Positions 8,340 to 18,269 of a stretch of 64,000 bases of DNA are shown here, piece after piece. The notes below the pieces were generated by a model. It did no database searches, was not told the DNA's origin, and was given only the letters and a program-made list of their open reading frames with translations. The stretch comes from Actinomadura violacea (GTDB lineage: Bacteria > Actinomycetota > Actinomycetes > Streptosporangiales > Streptosporangiaceae). The DNA is taken from contig NZ_JAGEPF010000011.1 of the NCBI RefSeq assembly GCF_017573465.1, positions 248,001 through 312,000 on the forward strand. The letters run 5' to 3'. Made by a program: the position numbers and the translations under genes. Within the stretch, counting starts at the first letter, position 1, and the number at the start of each line of letters is the position of its first letter.

Positions 8340-9497
8340 GTGCGCCGCATGCGTTCGACGCCGAGGGACGGCTGGGCGGAGAAGGTCGAGGCGCACGGGC
8401 TGGCGTTCCACCGGACCGCGCACCCCGAGCATCTGACCCGGCCCTACTGGGACGAGTCCGTGCACTACGTCTTCGACATGGACGAGGTGCTGGCGCTCGA
8501 GGCGACGGTCGAGGAACTGCACCGGATGTGCCTGGAGGTGGTGGAGCACGTCGTCACGACGGGCCGCTACAACGTGCTCGGCATACCCGACTGGGTGGCG
8601 CCCCTCATCGAGGAGTCGTGGCGGCGGCGCGACCCGCACCTGTACGGGCGGTTCGACCTCCGCTACGACGGCCATGGTCCCGCCAAGCTGCTGGAGTACA
8701 ACGCCGATACGCCGACCGCGCTCGTCGAGAGTTCGGTGGTGCAGTGGTACTGGCTGCAGGACGTATATCCCAACGACGACCAGTGGAACTCCATCCACGA
8801 GCGGATGGTCGCCCGGTGGAAGGACCTCGTGCCCCGGCTCGGCGGCGGGCCCGTGCACTTCGCGTGGACGACCGCCGACGAGACCGGTGAGGAGGTCATG
8901 ACGATCGCCTACATGCAGGAGACCGCCGAGGAGGCGGGCCTGCCGGGCGTGGCGATCGCCATGGAGGACGTCGGCTGGGATCCGGCGCGGCGCAGGTTCG
9001 TCGACATGGACGAGCGGGAGATCGGCACGCTCTGCAAGCTCTACCCGTGGGAATGGATCGTGGCGGAGCCGTTCGGCCGGGAGATCCCTGCCGCGCCGAC
9101 GTCCTGGATAGAGCCGATCTGGAAGATGGTGCTGTCGAACAAGGCACTGCTCGTGCTGCTGTGGGAGCTGTTCCCCGGGCACCCGAACCTGCTGCCGACG
9201 TACCTGAACACGCCGTCGGGCCTGACCTCGTACGTCCAGAAGCCGCTGCTCGGGCGGGAGGGTGCGAGCATGCGGATCGTCGCGCCGGACGGCAGCGAGC
9301 AGCGCACCCAGGGCGATTACGGCGAGGAGGGGTTCGTCTTCCAGGAGTTCTGCGTGCTGCCGGATTTCGACGGTGAGCATCCCGTGCTCGGCGCGTGGGT
9401 GATCGAGGACGGGTCGGCGGGCGTGGGCATCCGCGAGACGTCGGGCCTCATCACCGATGACACGTCGTCGTTCGTCCCGCACCGCATCGCGCTGTAG
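8340..9497 (+). CDS. glutathionylspermidine synthase-like ATP-grasp ligase (YgiC-like)
   Basis: A 385-residue protein of the glutathionylspermidine-synthase C-terminal fold (YgiC/YjfC group, no amidase domain). Features include RFDLRYDGHGPAKLLEYNADTPT, with the EYNADTPT metal/substrate motif, and a later YVQKPLLGREGASMRI block that holds the ATP-binding Lys and glycine loop, then FVFQEFCVLPDF. It ligates a carboxylate to an amine using ATP; in actinomycetes without glutathione the true substrate is unknown. The GTG at 8340 follows GGGAG; it starts two bases after the lipoprotein stop, so the pair is translationally coupled. Confidence 0.88.
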   Translation: MRRMRSTPRDGWAEKVEAHGLAFHRTAHPEHLTRPYWDESVHYVFDMDEVLALEATVEELHRMCLEVVEHVVTTGRYNVLGIPDWVAPLIEESWRRRDPHLYGRFDLRYDGHGPAKLLEYNADTPTALVESSVVQWYWLQDVYPNDDQWNSIHERMVARWKDLVPRLGGGPVHFAWTTADETGEEVMTIAYMQETAEEAGLPGVAIAMEDVGWDPARRRFVDMDEREIGTLCKLYPWEWIVAEPFGREIPAAPTSWIEPIWKMVLSNKALLVLLWELFPGHPNLLPTYLNTPSGLTSYVQKPLLGREGASMRIVAPDGSEQRTQGDYGEEGFVFQEFCVLPDFDGEHPVLGAWVIEDGSAGVGIRETSGLITDDTSSFVPHRIAL

Positions 9498-9527
9498 CGG
9501 GGGCGGGGCGCAGACCGGAGCGCGGCG

Positions 9528-9722
9528 CTACTGGAGCCTGGAGGGGACGTCGAAGGTGGCGACGACGGCCTGCCAGACGCGCTTGGCGGGCTCTCCTTCC
9601 GCCAGGGCCTGCTCGACGGTGCGTCCGCCCAGTTCGGCCATGACGTAGTCCTTGGCCACGCTCTGGGCGTAGGCCTCACCGAACTGCTGGTTCATCCGAT
9701 CCCAGAAGACTGTTAGACGCAC
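9528..9722 (-). CDS. DUF3046 family small protein
   Basis: A 64-residue protein beginning MRLTVFWDRM, the hallmark of DUF3046, with a middle helix AKDYVMAELGGRTVEQAL and a basic/hydrophobic end. Members are small actinobacterial proteins usually encoded just upstream of recA. Here the same position and strand are kept, but a three-gene plus-strand block (6981-9497) lies between it and recA. Function is unknown. The start at 9722 is fixed by the conserved N-terminus. Confidence 0.88.
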   Translation of the reverse strand: MRLTVFWDRMNQQFGEAYAQSVAKDYVMAELGGRTVEQALAEGEPAKRVWQAVVATFDVPSRLQ

Positions 9723-9731
9723 ACGTCCACG

Positions 9732-11009
9732 CTATCCGACGGGCGGGCCGTCCAAGGACCGCGTGACCTCGTCCGGTACGGCGGGGCCGGTCCCTTGGCG
9801 GTGCTGGCGGTGCAGGCCGGTCAGATAGCGTTCGACGCCTTCGACGACGCGGGCCGTCCGGTAGGAGGGGAAGACGTCGAAGGCGTGCTGGCCGCCCATC
9901 ATCTCGGCGTAGATGACCGGCGCCTCGGAGACGCCGCGCAGCCGTTCGACGAAGCGGCGGGCCTCGGGGACGGGGATGAGCGAGTCGTGGCTGCCGTGGA
10001 TGACGAAGAAGGGCGGGGCGTCCTTGCGGACGTAGGTGACGGGCGAGGCTTTGGCGTACGCCTCGCGGTTCTCCTCGAACGGCAGCTTGAGGACCATCTT
10101 CTCCACCAGCCTGGTGGATCCCATGGGGACCGGCCAGGGGCCGGCGTCCACGAAGTTGTAGACGCCGTAGAAGGGGACGGCGCCTTGGACGGTCGTGTCC
10201 ACGTCCTCGAAGCCGGGCTGGAAGTCGGGCACGTTCGCAGTGAGCGCCACCATCGCGGTGAGGTGGCCTCCTGCCGAGCCACCCGTCACGCATAGGAAGT
10301 CGGGGTCGGCGCCGTACTCGTGCGCGTGCTCCTTGTACCAGGCCAGGAAGCGCTTGAGGTCGATCAGGTGCTCCGGCCAGGTGGCGCGCGGACTGAGCCG
10401 GTAGTTGACGTTGAACCCCACCCACCCTTGGACGGCCATGTGGTTGAGCAGGGGCAGCCCTTGTTCGCGCTTGTCGCCGATGACCCATGCGCCGCCGTGG
10501 ATCTGCATGAGCCCGGGACGTAGCCCGTCCGCAGGGGCGTCCCCGGCGGGGCTGTAGACGTCGAGCTTCAGGCGCAGCCGCCCGTCCTGGTGGTAGACGA
10601 CGTTCCGCCGCACCTTCACGCCTTTGCGCGGGATGAGGCACAGCGGCGGGACGAACAGGGGTGCCAGCGGGAAGCGCGGTGCGCCTTCCGGGTCGAGGTC
10701 GAGGGGCGCTCCGCTCTCGCGCAGCGTGACGACGGTACGGCGGGACGCCAGGATGATCGCGACCGTCCCCGCCGCGCCGAGGACGCCGAGGACGAGGCCC
10801 GCCCAGCCGGCCCAGCCGTCCAGTCCCCCGTAGGCGGCGGTGAGGGCGAGCGCGACGATCTCGGTGACGAGCAGGTGCGGGGCCATCTCGATGGCGAGCC
10901 AGCCGGAGAAGAAGCTCGGCACCAGCAGGAGGGCGCTGCGGCGCGGGGCGTGCGCGTTGGCCGCCAGCAGGGCGAACAGGATCCCGAGGGCGAGCAGCAG
11001 GTAGGGCAT
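9732..11009 (-). CDS. membrane-anchored alpha/beta hydrolase (HSL/BD-FAE-type esterase)
   Basis: A 425-residue protein. Residues about 1-90 hold two or three hydrophobic segments, then a linker, then a hydrolase domain. The hydrolase has the HGGAW oxyanion motif of the hormone-sensitive-lipase family, nucleophile motif GGSAGG, the acid in HGSHDSLIP and the base in GGQHAFDVF. The expected activity is hydrolysis of small carboxyl esters near the membrane. Its C-terminal tail (RSLDGPPVG) ends nine bases before the DUF3046 start, so the two genes may be co-transcribed. The natural substrate is unknown. Confidence 0.85.
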   Translation of the reverse strand: MPYLLLALGILFALLAANAHAPRRSALLLVPSFFSGWLAIEMAPHLLVTEIVALALTAAYGGLDGWAGWAGLVLGVLGAAGTVAIILASRRTVVTLRESGAPLDLDPEGAPRFPLAPLFVPPLCLIPRKGVKVRRNVVYHQDGRLRLKLDVYSPAGDAPADGLRPGLMQIHGGAWVIGDKREQGLPLLNHMAVQGWVGFNVNYRLSPRATWPEHLIDLKRFLAWYKEHAHEYGADPDFLCVTGGSAGGHLTAMVALTANVPDFQPGFEDVDTTVQGAVPFYGVYNFVDAGPWPVPMGSTRLVEKMVLKLPFEENREAYAKASPVTYVRKDAPPFFVIHGSHDSLIPVPEARRFVERLRGVSEAPVIYAEMMGGQHAFDVFPSYRTARVVEGVERYLTGLHRQHRQGTGPAVPDEVTRSLDGPPVG

Positions 11010-11129
11010 CGCGACTCCTTGGCGGCAGCTGTCCTACCGGTAGACCATGCCCATACAAGTGCTTGCTTACAACGTGACGCGCGCCACGTCGCGGCGCATT
11101 CTGTCGGACCCGCGAGGCAGTATGGCGCC

Positions 11130-14100
11130 ATGGGCGGTGACGTGCTCGAACGCTTCTCCCCGGCGACCCGCGCCTGGTTCGCCGGGGCCTTCGCCGCGCC
11201 CACCCCCGCGCAGTCCGGGGCGTGGGAGTCGATCGCGGGCGGCGACAACACCCTGGTCGTGGCGCCGACCGGGTCGGGCAAGACGCTCGCCGCGTTCCTG
11301 TGGTCGCTCGACCGCCTCGCGGCGAGCCCGCCGGACGGCGATCCCGGCACCGGCCCGGGCAAGAGCGACCCGCTGCGCCGCTGCCGCGTGCTGTACGTCT
11401 CGCCGCTGAAGGCCCTCGCCGTGGACGTCGAGCGCAACCTGCGCGCGCCGCTCACCGGCATCCGGCACGCCGCCCGGCGGCTCGGCCTGCCCGAGCCGGA
11501 CGTCCGGGTCGGGATGCGGTCCGGCGACACCCCGGCCGACGAGCGCCGCCGGCTCGCGGTGAAGCCGCCCGACATCCTGATCACCACGCCGGAGTCGCTG
11601 TTCCTGATGCTCACCTCGCGCGCCCGCGAGTCGCTGCGCGGCGTCGAGACGGTGATCGTGGACGAGGTGCACGCGGTGGCGGGCACCAAGCGCGGCGCCC
11701 ATCTGGCGCTGTCCCTGGAGCGCCTCGACGCCCTGCTGGAGCGGCCCGCGCAGCGGATCGGCCTGTCGGCGACCGTGCGCCCGCCGGAGGAGGTCGCGGC
11801 GTTCCTCGGCGGGACACGGCCCGCGTCGGTCGTGCAGCCGGGCTCGGACAAGGTGTTCGATCTCGACATCGTCGTCCCGGTCGAGGACATGGGCGAGGTG
11901 GGGCAGTTCGTCGGGGAGTCCGGTACCGCCGACCCGCGTCAGCGCAGCATCTGGCCCCATGTGGAGGACCGCCTCCTCGACCTGATCCAGGCGCATCGCT
12001 CCACGCTGGTGTTCGCCAACTCGCGCCGCCTGGCCGAACGCCTCTGCGGGCGGCTCAACGAACTCGCCTACGAGCGCGCCACAGGCGAGCCCCTCCCGGA
12101 GGACCACTCCCCCGCGGCGACGATGGCGCAGGCGGGCGCCGCCAAGGGCGCCGTCACGGAGATCGCGCGCGCGCACCACGGGTCCGTGTCCAAGGAGGAG
12201 CGGGCCGGGATCGAGAACGCGCTGAAGGAGGGCCGCCTCCCGGCGGTCGTCGCCACCTCCAGCCTGGAGCTGGGCATCGACATGGGCGCGGTCGACCTGG
12301 TCGTCCAGGTGGAGTCGCCGCCATCGGTGGCCAGCGGCCTGCAGCGCGTCGGCCGCGCCGGGCACCAGGTCGGGGCGGTGTCGAAGGGCGTCATCTTCCC
12401 CAAGTACCGCGGCGACCTCGTCCAGACGGCGGTGGTGGCCGAGCGGATGCGCGGCGGCGAGATCGAGGAGCTGCACTACCCGCGCAACCCCCTGGACGTG
12501 CTGGCGCAGCAGATCGTCGCGATGGTCTCGATGGACGAATGGACCGTCGACGACCTCGAATCGCTCGTCAAGCGCGCCGCCCCCTACGCGACGCTGCCGC
12601 GGTCGGCGCTCGAGGCGACCCTCGACATGCTCGCCGGGCGCTACCCCAGCGACGAGTTCGGCGAACTGCGCCCGCGGCTCGTCTGGGACCGCGTCACCGG
12701 CGTCCTGCACGACCGTCCCGGTGCGCAGCGCCTCGCCGTCACCAGCGGCGGCACGATCCCCGACCGCGGCCTGTTCGGGGTGTTCCTCGTGGGCGAGAAG
12801 TCGTCCCGCGTCGGGGAGCTCGACGAGGAGATGGTCTACGAGTCGCGCGTGGGCGACGTGTTCGTCCTGGGCGCCAGCTCGTGGCGGATCGAGGACATCA
12901 CGCCCGACCGCGTCCTGGTCTCGCCCGCCCCCGGCCAGCCCGGCAAGCTGCCGTTCTGGCACGGCGACGCGCTCGGCCGCCCCGCCGAACTGGGGCGCGC
13001 GCTGGGCGCGTTCACCCGCGAGCTGGCCGGGCTGCCCGCCGAGGCGGCCCACGAGCGCGTCACGTCCGCCGGCCTGGACGCCTGGGCCGCCGGGAACCTC
13101 GTCTCCTACCTGGGCGAGCAGCGCGACGCCACCGGGCACGTCCCCGACGACCGGACGATGGTCGTCGAGCGGTTCCGCGACGAGCTCGGCGACTGGCGGA
13201 TGGTCGTCCACTCGCCCCTGGGCGCGCGCGTGCACGCCCCGTGGGCGCTGGCCATCGCGGGACGGCTCCGCGAACGCTACGGCGTCGACGCGCAGGCCAT
13301 GCACGCCGACGACGGCATCGTCATCCGCATCCCCGACATGGACGAGCCGCCGAGCCTCGACCTCGCCGTCTTCGACGCCGACGACATCGAGCGCATCGTG
13401 GTGGACGAGCTGGGCGGCTCGGCGCTGTTCGCGGCGCGGTTCCGCGAGTGCGCGGCGCGTTCCCTCCTGCTGCCGCGCCGCCGTCCCGACAAGCGGATGC
13501 CGCTGTGGCAGCAGCGCCAGCGCGCCGCGCAGCTGCTGGCGGTCGCGAGCAAGTACCCGTCGTTCCCGATCGTCCTGGAGACGATGCGCGAGTGCCTGCA
13601 GGACGTGTTCGACGTCCCCGGCCTCGTCCAGCTCATGCGCGACATGTCCGGCCGCAAGGTCCGCCTCGTCGAGGTGGAGACGCCCGAGCCGTCGCCCTAT
13701 GCGCGCTCCCTGCTGTTCCACTACGTCGGCGCGTTCATGTACGAGGGCGACTCGCCGCTGGCGGAGCGCCGCGCCCAGGCCCTCGCGCTCGACTCGGCCC
13801 TGCTCGCCGAACTGCTCGGCCAGGCCGACCTGCGCGAGCTGCTCGACCCGGACGCCGTCGCCGACATCGAGCGCGAGCTGCAGCGCCTCGCCCCGGACCG
13901 CCGCGCCCGCGACCTCGAAGGCGTCGCCGATCTCCTGCGCACGCTCGGCCCGCTCACCACCATGGAGGTCGCGCTCCGGACGACCCTGGCGCGCGACTCC
14001 GCGGCGCCCGTCGATCCGCGCGCCGCCGACGATGCCGCCGCACGGCCCGGGATCGGCTCTGAGCAGGAACCCGGCGCTCTCGAAAGCGAAGCATCCGGGG

Positions 14101-15926
14101 CCGCAGGCGACGATGGTCTCGACTCCGCCGAAGGCGCGGCGAGGGCGGACGCCAACGCGATGGAAGCGGCGCAGGACGGCTCCCCGGCGCGGGACGTCCT
14201 CGTGGCGGCGTCGCGATGGCTGGAAGAGCTGGAGGCGACGCGGCGGGCGATCCGCGTCCGCGTCGCCGGCGAGGAGCGATGGGCCGCGATCGAGGACGCC
14301 GCGCGGCTCCGCGACGCGCTCGGCGCGCCGCTGCCCGTCGGCATCCCCGAGGCGTTCCTCGAACCGGTGGACGACCCGCTCGGCGACCTGGTGTCCCGCC
14401 ACGCGCGCACGCACGGGCCGTTCCGGACCGGGGACGCCGCCGCCAGGTTCGGCCTCGGCTCCGCCGTGGTCGCCGAGACGCTGCGGCGGCTGGCGGGCGC
14501 GGGACGGGTCGTCGAGGGCGAGTTCCTGCCCGTCGAGGCGGTCTCCGGGCCGCTGACCAGCGAGTGGTGCGACGCCGGGGTGCTGCGGACGCTGCGGCGC
14601 CGGTCGCTGGCGCGGCTGCGCGCCGAGGTCGAGCCGTCCCCGCCGGAGGCGCTCGGCCGGTTCCTGCCCGTCTGGCACGGCATCGCGGGCGGGTCCCGGC
14701 TGCGCGGCATCGACGCGCTGGTCCAGGCGATCGAGCAGCTGCAGGGCGCCGCGGTGCCCGCGTCGGCGCTGGAGTCGCTGGTCCTGCCGTCGCGGGTCGC
14801 GGGCTACTCCCCCGCCATGCTGGACGAGCTGACGTCCGCCGGCGAGGTGGTCTGGGCGGGCCAGGGCGGGCTGCCCGGCGGCGACGGCTGGGTCGCGCTG
14901 TACCTGGCCGACACCGCGCCGCTGCTCATGCCGGAGCCCGCGGAGATCACCCTCACGCCCGCGCACCAGGCCGTCCTCGAAGCCCTCGACGGCGGCGGCG
15001 CGCTGTTCTTCCGCACCCTCTCCGACCGAGTGAACGCGCAGGTCACCACCACCGACGCCGATCTCGCCACGGCCGTGTGGGACCTCGTCTGGGCGGGGCA
15101 CCTGACCAACGACACGCTCGCCCCGCTGCGCGCCGCGCTCGGTTCGGGCCGGCCGACGCACCGGTCGCGGACGACCCGGCGCGGCCGCCCCGTGCTGCCG
15201 TCCAGGACGGGCCCGCCGACGGTCGCGGGCCGCTGGTGGCCGCTGCCGGGCCGCGAGACCGCCGCGACGCTGCGCTCGCACGCGCTCGCGGAGGCGCTGC
15301 TGGAGCGGTACGGCATCGTCATCCGCGGCGCGGTGGCGGCCGAGCGCACGCCCGGCGGGTTCTCGGCGGTCTACCCGGTGCTGCGCGCGTTCGAGGAGAG
15401 CGGCCGGTGCCGCCGCGGGTACTTCGTCGAGGGCCTCGGCGCGGCGCAGTTCGCGCTGCCGGGCGCGGTCGACCGGCTCCGCGCGCTGCGCCCCTCGGCC
15501 GCTGCGCCCGACGACATCGCGGCGCTGTGGGAGACGCCCCGCAAACCGGACGTCCGCGCGCTCGTCCTCGCCGCCGCCGACCCCGCGAACCCGTACGGCG
15601 CCGCGCTGTCGTGGCCCGGCCGCGACGACGAGGTCGCGAGCGGCCACAAGCCGGGCCGCAAGGCGGGAGCCCTCGTCGTGCTGGTGGAGGGACGCCTCGT
15701 CCTCTACGTGGAGCGCGGCGGCAAGACACTCCTGACCTGGGACGACGACCCGGGCGTGCTGCAGCCGGCGGTCGACGCGCTCGCCCTCGCGGTCCGCGAG
15801 GGGGCGCTCGGCAAGCTGACCGTCGAGCGCGCCGACGGCGCCGCGATCAACGACTCGCCGCTCGCCGCCGCCCTGGAGTCGGCCGGCTTCCACCCCACCC
15901 CGCGCGGCCTGCGCCTGAGAGCGTGA
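11130..15926 (+). CDS. lhr: ATP-dependent helicase Lhr
   Basis: A 1598-residue superfamily-2 helicase of the Lhr-Core plus C-terminal type, a 3'-to-5' DNA-translocating enzyme linked to DNA repair. Walker A APTGSGKT is at residues 45-52 and the DEVH box in VIVDEVHAV near residue 175. The second RecA-like domain carries VVATSSLELGIDMGAVD and the arginine-finger motif QRVGRAGH. Winged-helix and Lhr-specific domains follow, then the large C-terminal region typical of mycobacterial Lhr (about 1500 residues). A low-complexity Ala/Glu/Asp/Ser insert lies at about residues 960-1022 (nt 14006-14195). ATG 11130 was chosen because the helicase core begins there, with a purine-rich GAGGCAG upstream. Confidence 0.96.
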   Translation: MGGDVLERFSPATRAWFAGAFAAPTPAQSGAWESIAGGDNTLVVAPTGSGKTLAAFLWSLDRLAASPPDGDPGTGPGKSDPLRRCRVLYVSPLKALAVDVERNLRAPLTGIRHAARRLGLPEPDVRVGMRSGDTPADERRRLAVKPPDILITTPESLFLMLTSRARESLRGVETVIVDEVHAVAGTKRGAHLALSLERLDALLERPAQRIGLSATVRPPEEVAAFLGGTRPASVVQPGSDKVFDLDIVVPVEDMGEVGQFVGESGTADPRQRSIWPHVEDRLLDLIQAHRSTLVFANSRRLAERLCGRLNELAYERATGEPLPEDHSPAATMAQAGAAKGAVTEIARAHHGSVSKEERAGIENALKEGRLPAVVATSSLELGIDMGAVDLVVQVESPPSVASGLQRVGRAGHQVGAVSKGVIFPKYRGDLVQTAVVAERMRGGEIEELHYPRNPLDVLAQQIVAMVSMDEWTVDDLESLVKRAAPYATLPRSALEATLDMLAGRYPSDEFGELRPRLVWDRVTGVLHDRPGAQRLAVTSGGTIPDRGLFGVFLVGEKSSRVGELDEEMVYESRVGDVFVLGASSWRIEDITPDRVLVSPAPGQPGKLPFWHGDALGRPAELGRALGAFTRELAGLPAEAAHERVTSAGLDAWAAGNLVSYLGEQRDATGHVPDDRTMVVERFRDELGDWRMVVHSPLGARVHAPWALAIAGRLRERYGVDAQAMHADDGIVIRIPDMDEPPSLDLAVFDADDIERIVVDELGGSALFAARFRECAARSLLLPRRRPDKRMPLWQQRQRAAQLLAVASKYPSFPIVLETMRECLQDVFDVPGLVQLMRDMSGRKVRLVEVETPEPSPYARSLLFHYVGAFMYEGDSPLAERRAQALALDSALLAELLGQADLRELLDPDAVADIERELQRLAPDRRARDLEGVADLLRTLGPLTTMEVALRTTLARDSAAPVDPRAADDAAARPGIGSEQEPGALESEASGAAGDDGLDSAEGAARADANAMEAAQDGSPARDVLVAASRWLEELEATRRAIRVRVAGEERWAAIEDAARLRDALGAPLPVGIPEAFLEPVDDPLGDLVSRHARTHGPFRTGDAAARFGLGSAVVAETLRRLAGAGRVVEGEFLPVEAVSGPLTSEWCDAGVLRTLRRRSLARLRAEVEPSPPEALGRFLPVWHGIAGGSRLRGIDALVQAIEQLQGAAVPASALESLVLPSRVAGYSPAMLDELTSAGEVVWAGQGGLPGGDGWVALYLADTAPLLMPEPAEITLTPAHQAVLEALDGGGALFFRTLSDRVNAQVTTTDADLATAVWDLVWAGHLTNDTLAPLRAALGSGRPTHRSRTTRRGRPVLPSRTGPPTVAGRWWPLPGRETAATLRSHALAEALLERYGIVIRGAVAAERTPGGFSAVYPVLRAFEESGRCRRGYFVEGLGAAQFALPGAVDRLRALRPSAAAPDDIAALWETPRKPDVRALVLAAADPANPYGAALSWPGRDDEVASGHKPGRKAGALVVLVEGRLVLYVERGGKTLLTWDDDPGVLQPAVDALALAVREGALGKLTVERADGAAINDSPLAAALESAGFHPTPRGLRLRA

Positions 15927-15932
15927 CGGGGG

Positions 15933-18269
15933 TCAGCGGCGGCGGCCCTTGAACATGGAGATCAGGCCGCGGAGGGCGCGCTCGTCGAGGGAGCCGAACG
16001 GGTTGTCGTGGACGAGGTACGTCCACGTCGCGGACGGCCGCTGGAGGCCGGCGGCGTCGAGGTCGATACCGCCCTCCTCGGTCGCGGTGAGGTCCTCGAA
16101 CGCGGCCGCCGACCGGCGGCGCGCGTCGCCGAGGAGGCGCTTGCCCGCCGGGACGGCCTCGCGGTTGAACTCGACGAGCGGGTCCAGGCCGCGGCCGAGG
16201 GAGCGCAGGTGGATGCCCTCGCGCAGGTCGGTGAGGAAGGCCAGGTGCTCGGCCCAGCACCGGTCCAGCTGGTACAGGACGATCTGCCGGGCCGCGTCCG
16301 CGACCGCCTCCGCACCGGCGGTCTTCGCCAGCTCGGCGTGCTTGGCGGCGGCGTCGGCGGCCATGGCCCGGTCGGCGGCGTCGCCGGTCAGGACGGCGTC
16401 GCGTTCGGCGAGGACCTCGCGGCGCTGCAGCCCGATCAGCTGGTTGTAGCGCCAGGTGTTGCGGTGCAGTTCGAGGTCGACGCCCTCGGCGACCCGCTGC
16501 GCGTGGCCGACGATCCAGTGCGCGCCCTTGTCCTCGACGCGGCCCTCGTCTCCGGTCGGGCCCTTGTAGTCCTCGTCGGGCGCGTAGCGGGTGACGAGGT
16601 CGTCCTGGAGGCTGGTGAAGAACACCGACCCGCCGGGGTCGCCCTGCCGTCCGGCGCGGCCGCGGAGCTGGTCGTCCAGGCGGCTGCTGTGGTAGCGGCC
16701 GGTTCCGATCACCAGCAGGCCGCCCGCGGCGGCGACCTGGTCGTGCAGCGATCCGTCCTGGTCGGCGGGGGCGGTGCCGGGGACGGGCGCGCCGGGGCCG
16801 CCGCCGAGCCGGATGTCGGTGCCGCGGCCCGCCATCTGCGTGGAGACGGTCACCGCGCCGGGCGCGCCGGCCTCGGCGATGATCGCGGCCTCCTCGGCGT
16901 CGTTCTTGGCGTTGAGCACGACGGGCTCGACGCCCGCGCGGACGAGCCGGCGGGCGAGCCGCTCGGACTCGGCGACGTCGCCGGTGCCGACGAGGACGGG
17001 CCGCCCGGCGGCGTGCGCCGCGGCGATCTCCTCGACGACCGCGACGTCCTTGTCGGCGGTGGTGGCGTAGAGCCGGTCCGGCTCGTCGTCGCGGACGCAG
17101 GGCCGGTTCGGCGGGACGACGGCGATCTGCAGGGAGTAGAACTCGGTGAGCTGCCCGGCGACGGCCATCGCGGTGCCGGTCATCCCGCAGCGCACCGGGT
17201 AGCGGCCGATCAGCTCCTGCACGGTGATCGAGTCGAGGATCTCGCCGGACGGCGACGCCGCCAGCTCCTCCTTCGCCTCGACGGCCGCCTGCAGGCCGTC
17301 CGGCCAGCGCTGCAGGAGCGCGACCCGGCCGCGCGACCCGCTGATCAGCTTCACCGCGCCGTCCCGGACGATGTAGTCGACGTCGCGGTGCAGCAGCACC
17401 TCGGCGTGCAGCGCGACGTTCACCGCGGTCAGCGTCGCGAGGTTCTCGGGTGCGTACAGGTCGAGGCCGAGGACGCGCTCGACCTCGCGGGCGCCCGCCG
17501 CGGTGAGCTGGACGTTGCGGGCCTCCTCGTCGGTGCCGTAGTGCAGGCCGGGCCGCAGCCGCCGGACGAGGTCGGCGTACCGGGGGTCGGCGGGGTCGAG
17601 GTCGGCGGCGCCGGCGAGCACGAGCGGCACCATCGCCTCGTCCACCAGCACCGAATCGGCCTCGTCGATCAGCGCGACGGTCGCCTCCCGCTGGACGGCG
17701 TCGGCGGGGTCGGTGACGAGCCGGTCGCGCAGCAGGTCGAAGCCGATCTCGCTGACCGGTGCGTACACGACGTCGGCGCGGTAGGCCGCGCGCCGCTCGT
17801 CGGGCGTGGACGACTGCCCGATCGAGGCGGCCGACACTCCGAGCAGCGCGTACAGCGGGCCCATCCAGTCGGCGTCGCGGCGGGCGAGGTAGTCGTTCAC
17901 GGACATGACGTGGACGCGTTCGCCGCGCAGCGCGTACCCGGCGGCGGCGAGGGCGCCGGCCAGGGTCTTGCCCTCGCCGGTGGCCATCTCGGCGACGTGC
18001 CCGGACAGCAGCGCCAGGGTGCCGGTGAGCTGGACGTCGAAGGGCCGCTCGCCGATCGCGCGGCGGGCGGCCTCGCGGCCGATCGCGCAGAACTCCGCCA
18101 GGTCGGCGGGCAGGTCCGGGGCGGACGCGGCGGCGGTCAGCTCCGCGTCGGTCAGCCCCCGCACGCGCTCCTCGCGCCGTCCGGCCTCCTCGGCGACGGC
18201 GCGGAAGGGCGCGATGTCGATGCTCCCGGGCTTCTGGACCAGCCGCCGGAAACGGTCACGCAGCGCCAT
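15933..18269 (-). CDS. secA2: accessory Sec translocase ATPase SecA2
   Basis: A 778-residue SecA paralogue. Walker A MATGEGKT is at residues 95-102, Walker B in ALIDEADSVLVDEA, the second ATPase motor has TQMAGRGTDIRLGGG and DDQLRGRAGRQGDPG. The preprotein-binding, helical-wing and scaffold regions are present, but the protein ends RGLISMFKGRRR without the long linker and zinc-binding Cys tail of housekeeping SecA. Length and C-terminus match actinobacterial SecA2, which exports a small set of proteins through SecYEG. It is convergent with lhr, with only six bases between their stops. Its client proteins cannot be named from this window. Confidence 0.93.
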   Translation of the reverse strand: MALRDRFRRLVQKPGSIDIAPFRAVAEEAGRREERVRGLTDAELTAAASAPDLPADLAEFCAIGREAARRAIGERPFDVQLTGTLALLSGHVAEMATGEGKTLAGALAAAGYALRGERVHVMSVNDYLARRDADWMGPLYALLGVSAASIGQSSTPDERRAAYRADVVYAPVSEIGFDLLRDRLVTDPADAVQREATVALIDEADSVLVDEAMVPLVLAGAADLDPADPRYADLVRRLRPGLHYGTDEEARNVQLTAAGAREVERVLGLDLYAPENLATLTAVNVALHAEVLLHRDVDYIVRDGAVKLISGSRGRVALLQRWPDGLQAAVEAKEELAASPSGEILDSITVQELIGRYPVRCGMTGTAMAVAGQLTEFYSLQIAVVPPNRPCVRDDEPDRLYATTADKDVAVVEEIAAAHAAGRPVLVGTGDVAESERLARRLVRAGVEPVVLNAKNDAEEAAIIAEAGAPGAVTVSTQMAGRGTDIRLGGGPGAPVPGTAPADQDGSLHDQVAAAGGLLVIGTGRYHSSRLDDQLRGRAGRQGDPGGSVFFTSLQDDLVTRYAPDEDYKGPTGDEGRVEDKGAHWIVGHAQRVAEGVDLELHRNTWRYNQLIGLQRREVLAERDAVLTGDAADRAMAADAAAKHAELAKTAGAEAVADAARQIVLYQLDRCWAEHLAFLTDLREGIHLRSLGRGLDPLVEFNREAVPAGKRLLGDARRRSAAAFEDLTATEEGGIDLDAAGLQRPSATWTYLVHDNPFGSLDERALRGLISMFKGRRR

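Noticed and set aside
11067..15893. A 1608-codon open frame antisense to lhr
   Set aside because: It mirrors the lhr reading frame, is composed of Arg/Ala/Gly/Val/His-rich low-complexity sequence and has no recognisable domain; long antisense frames are expected in DNA this GC-rich.
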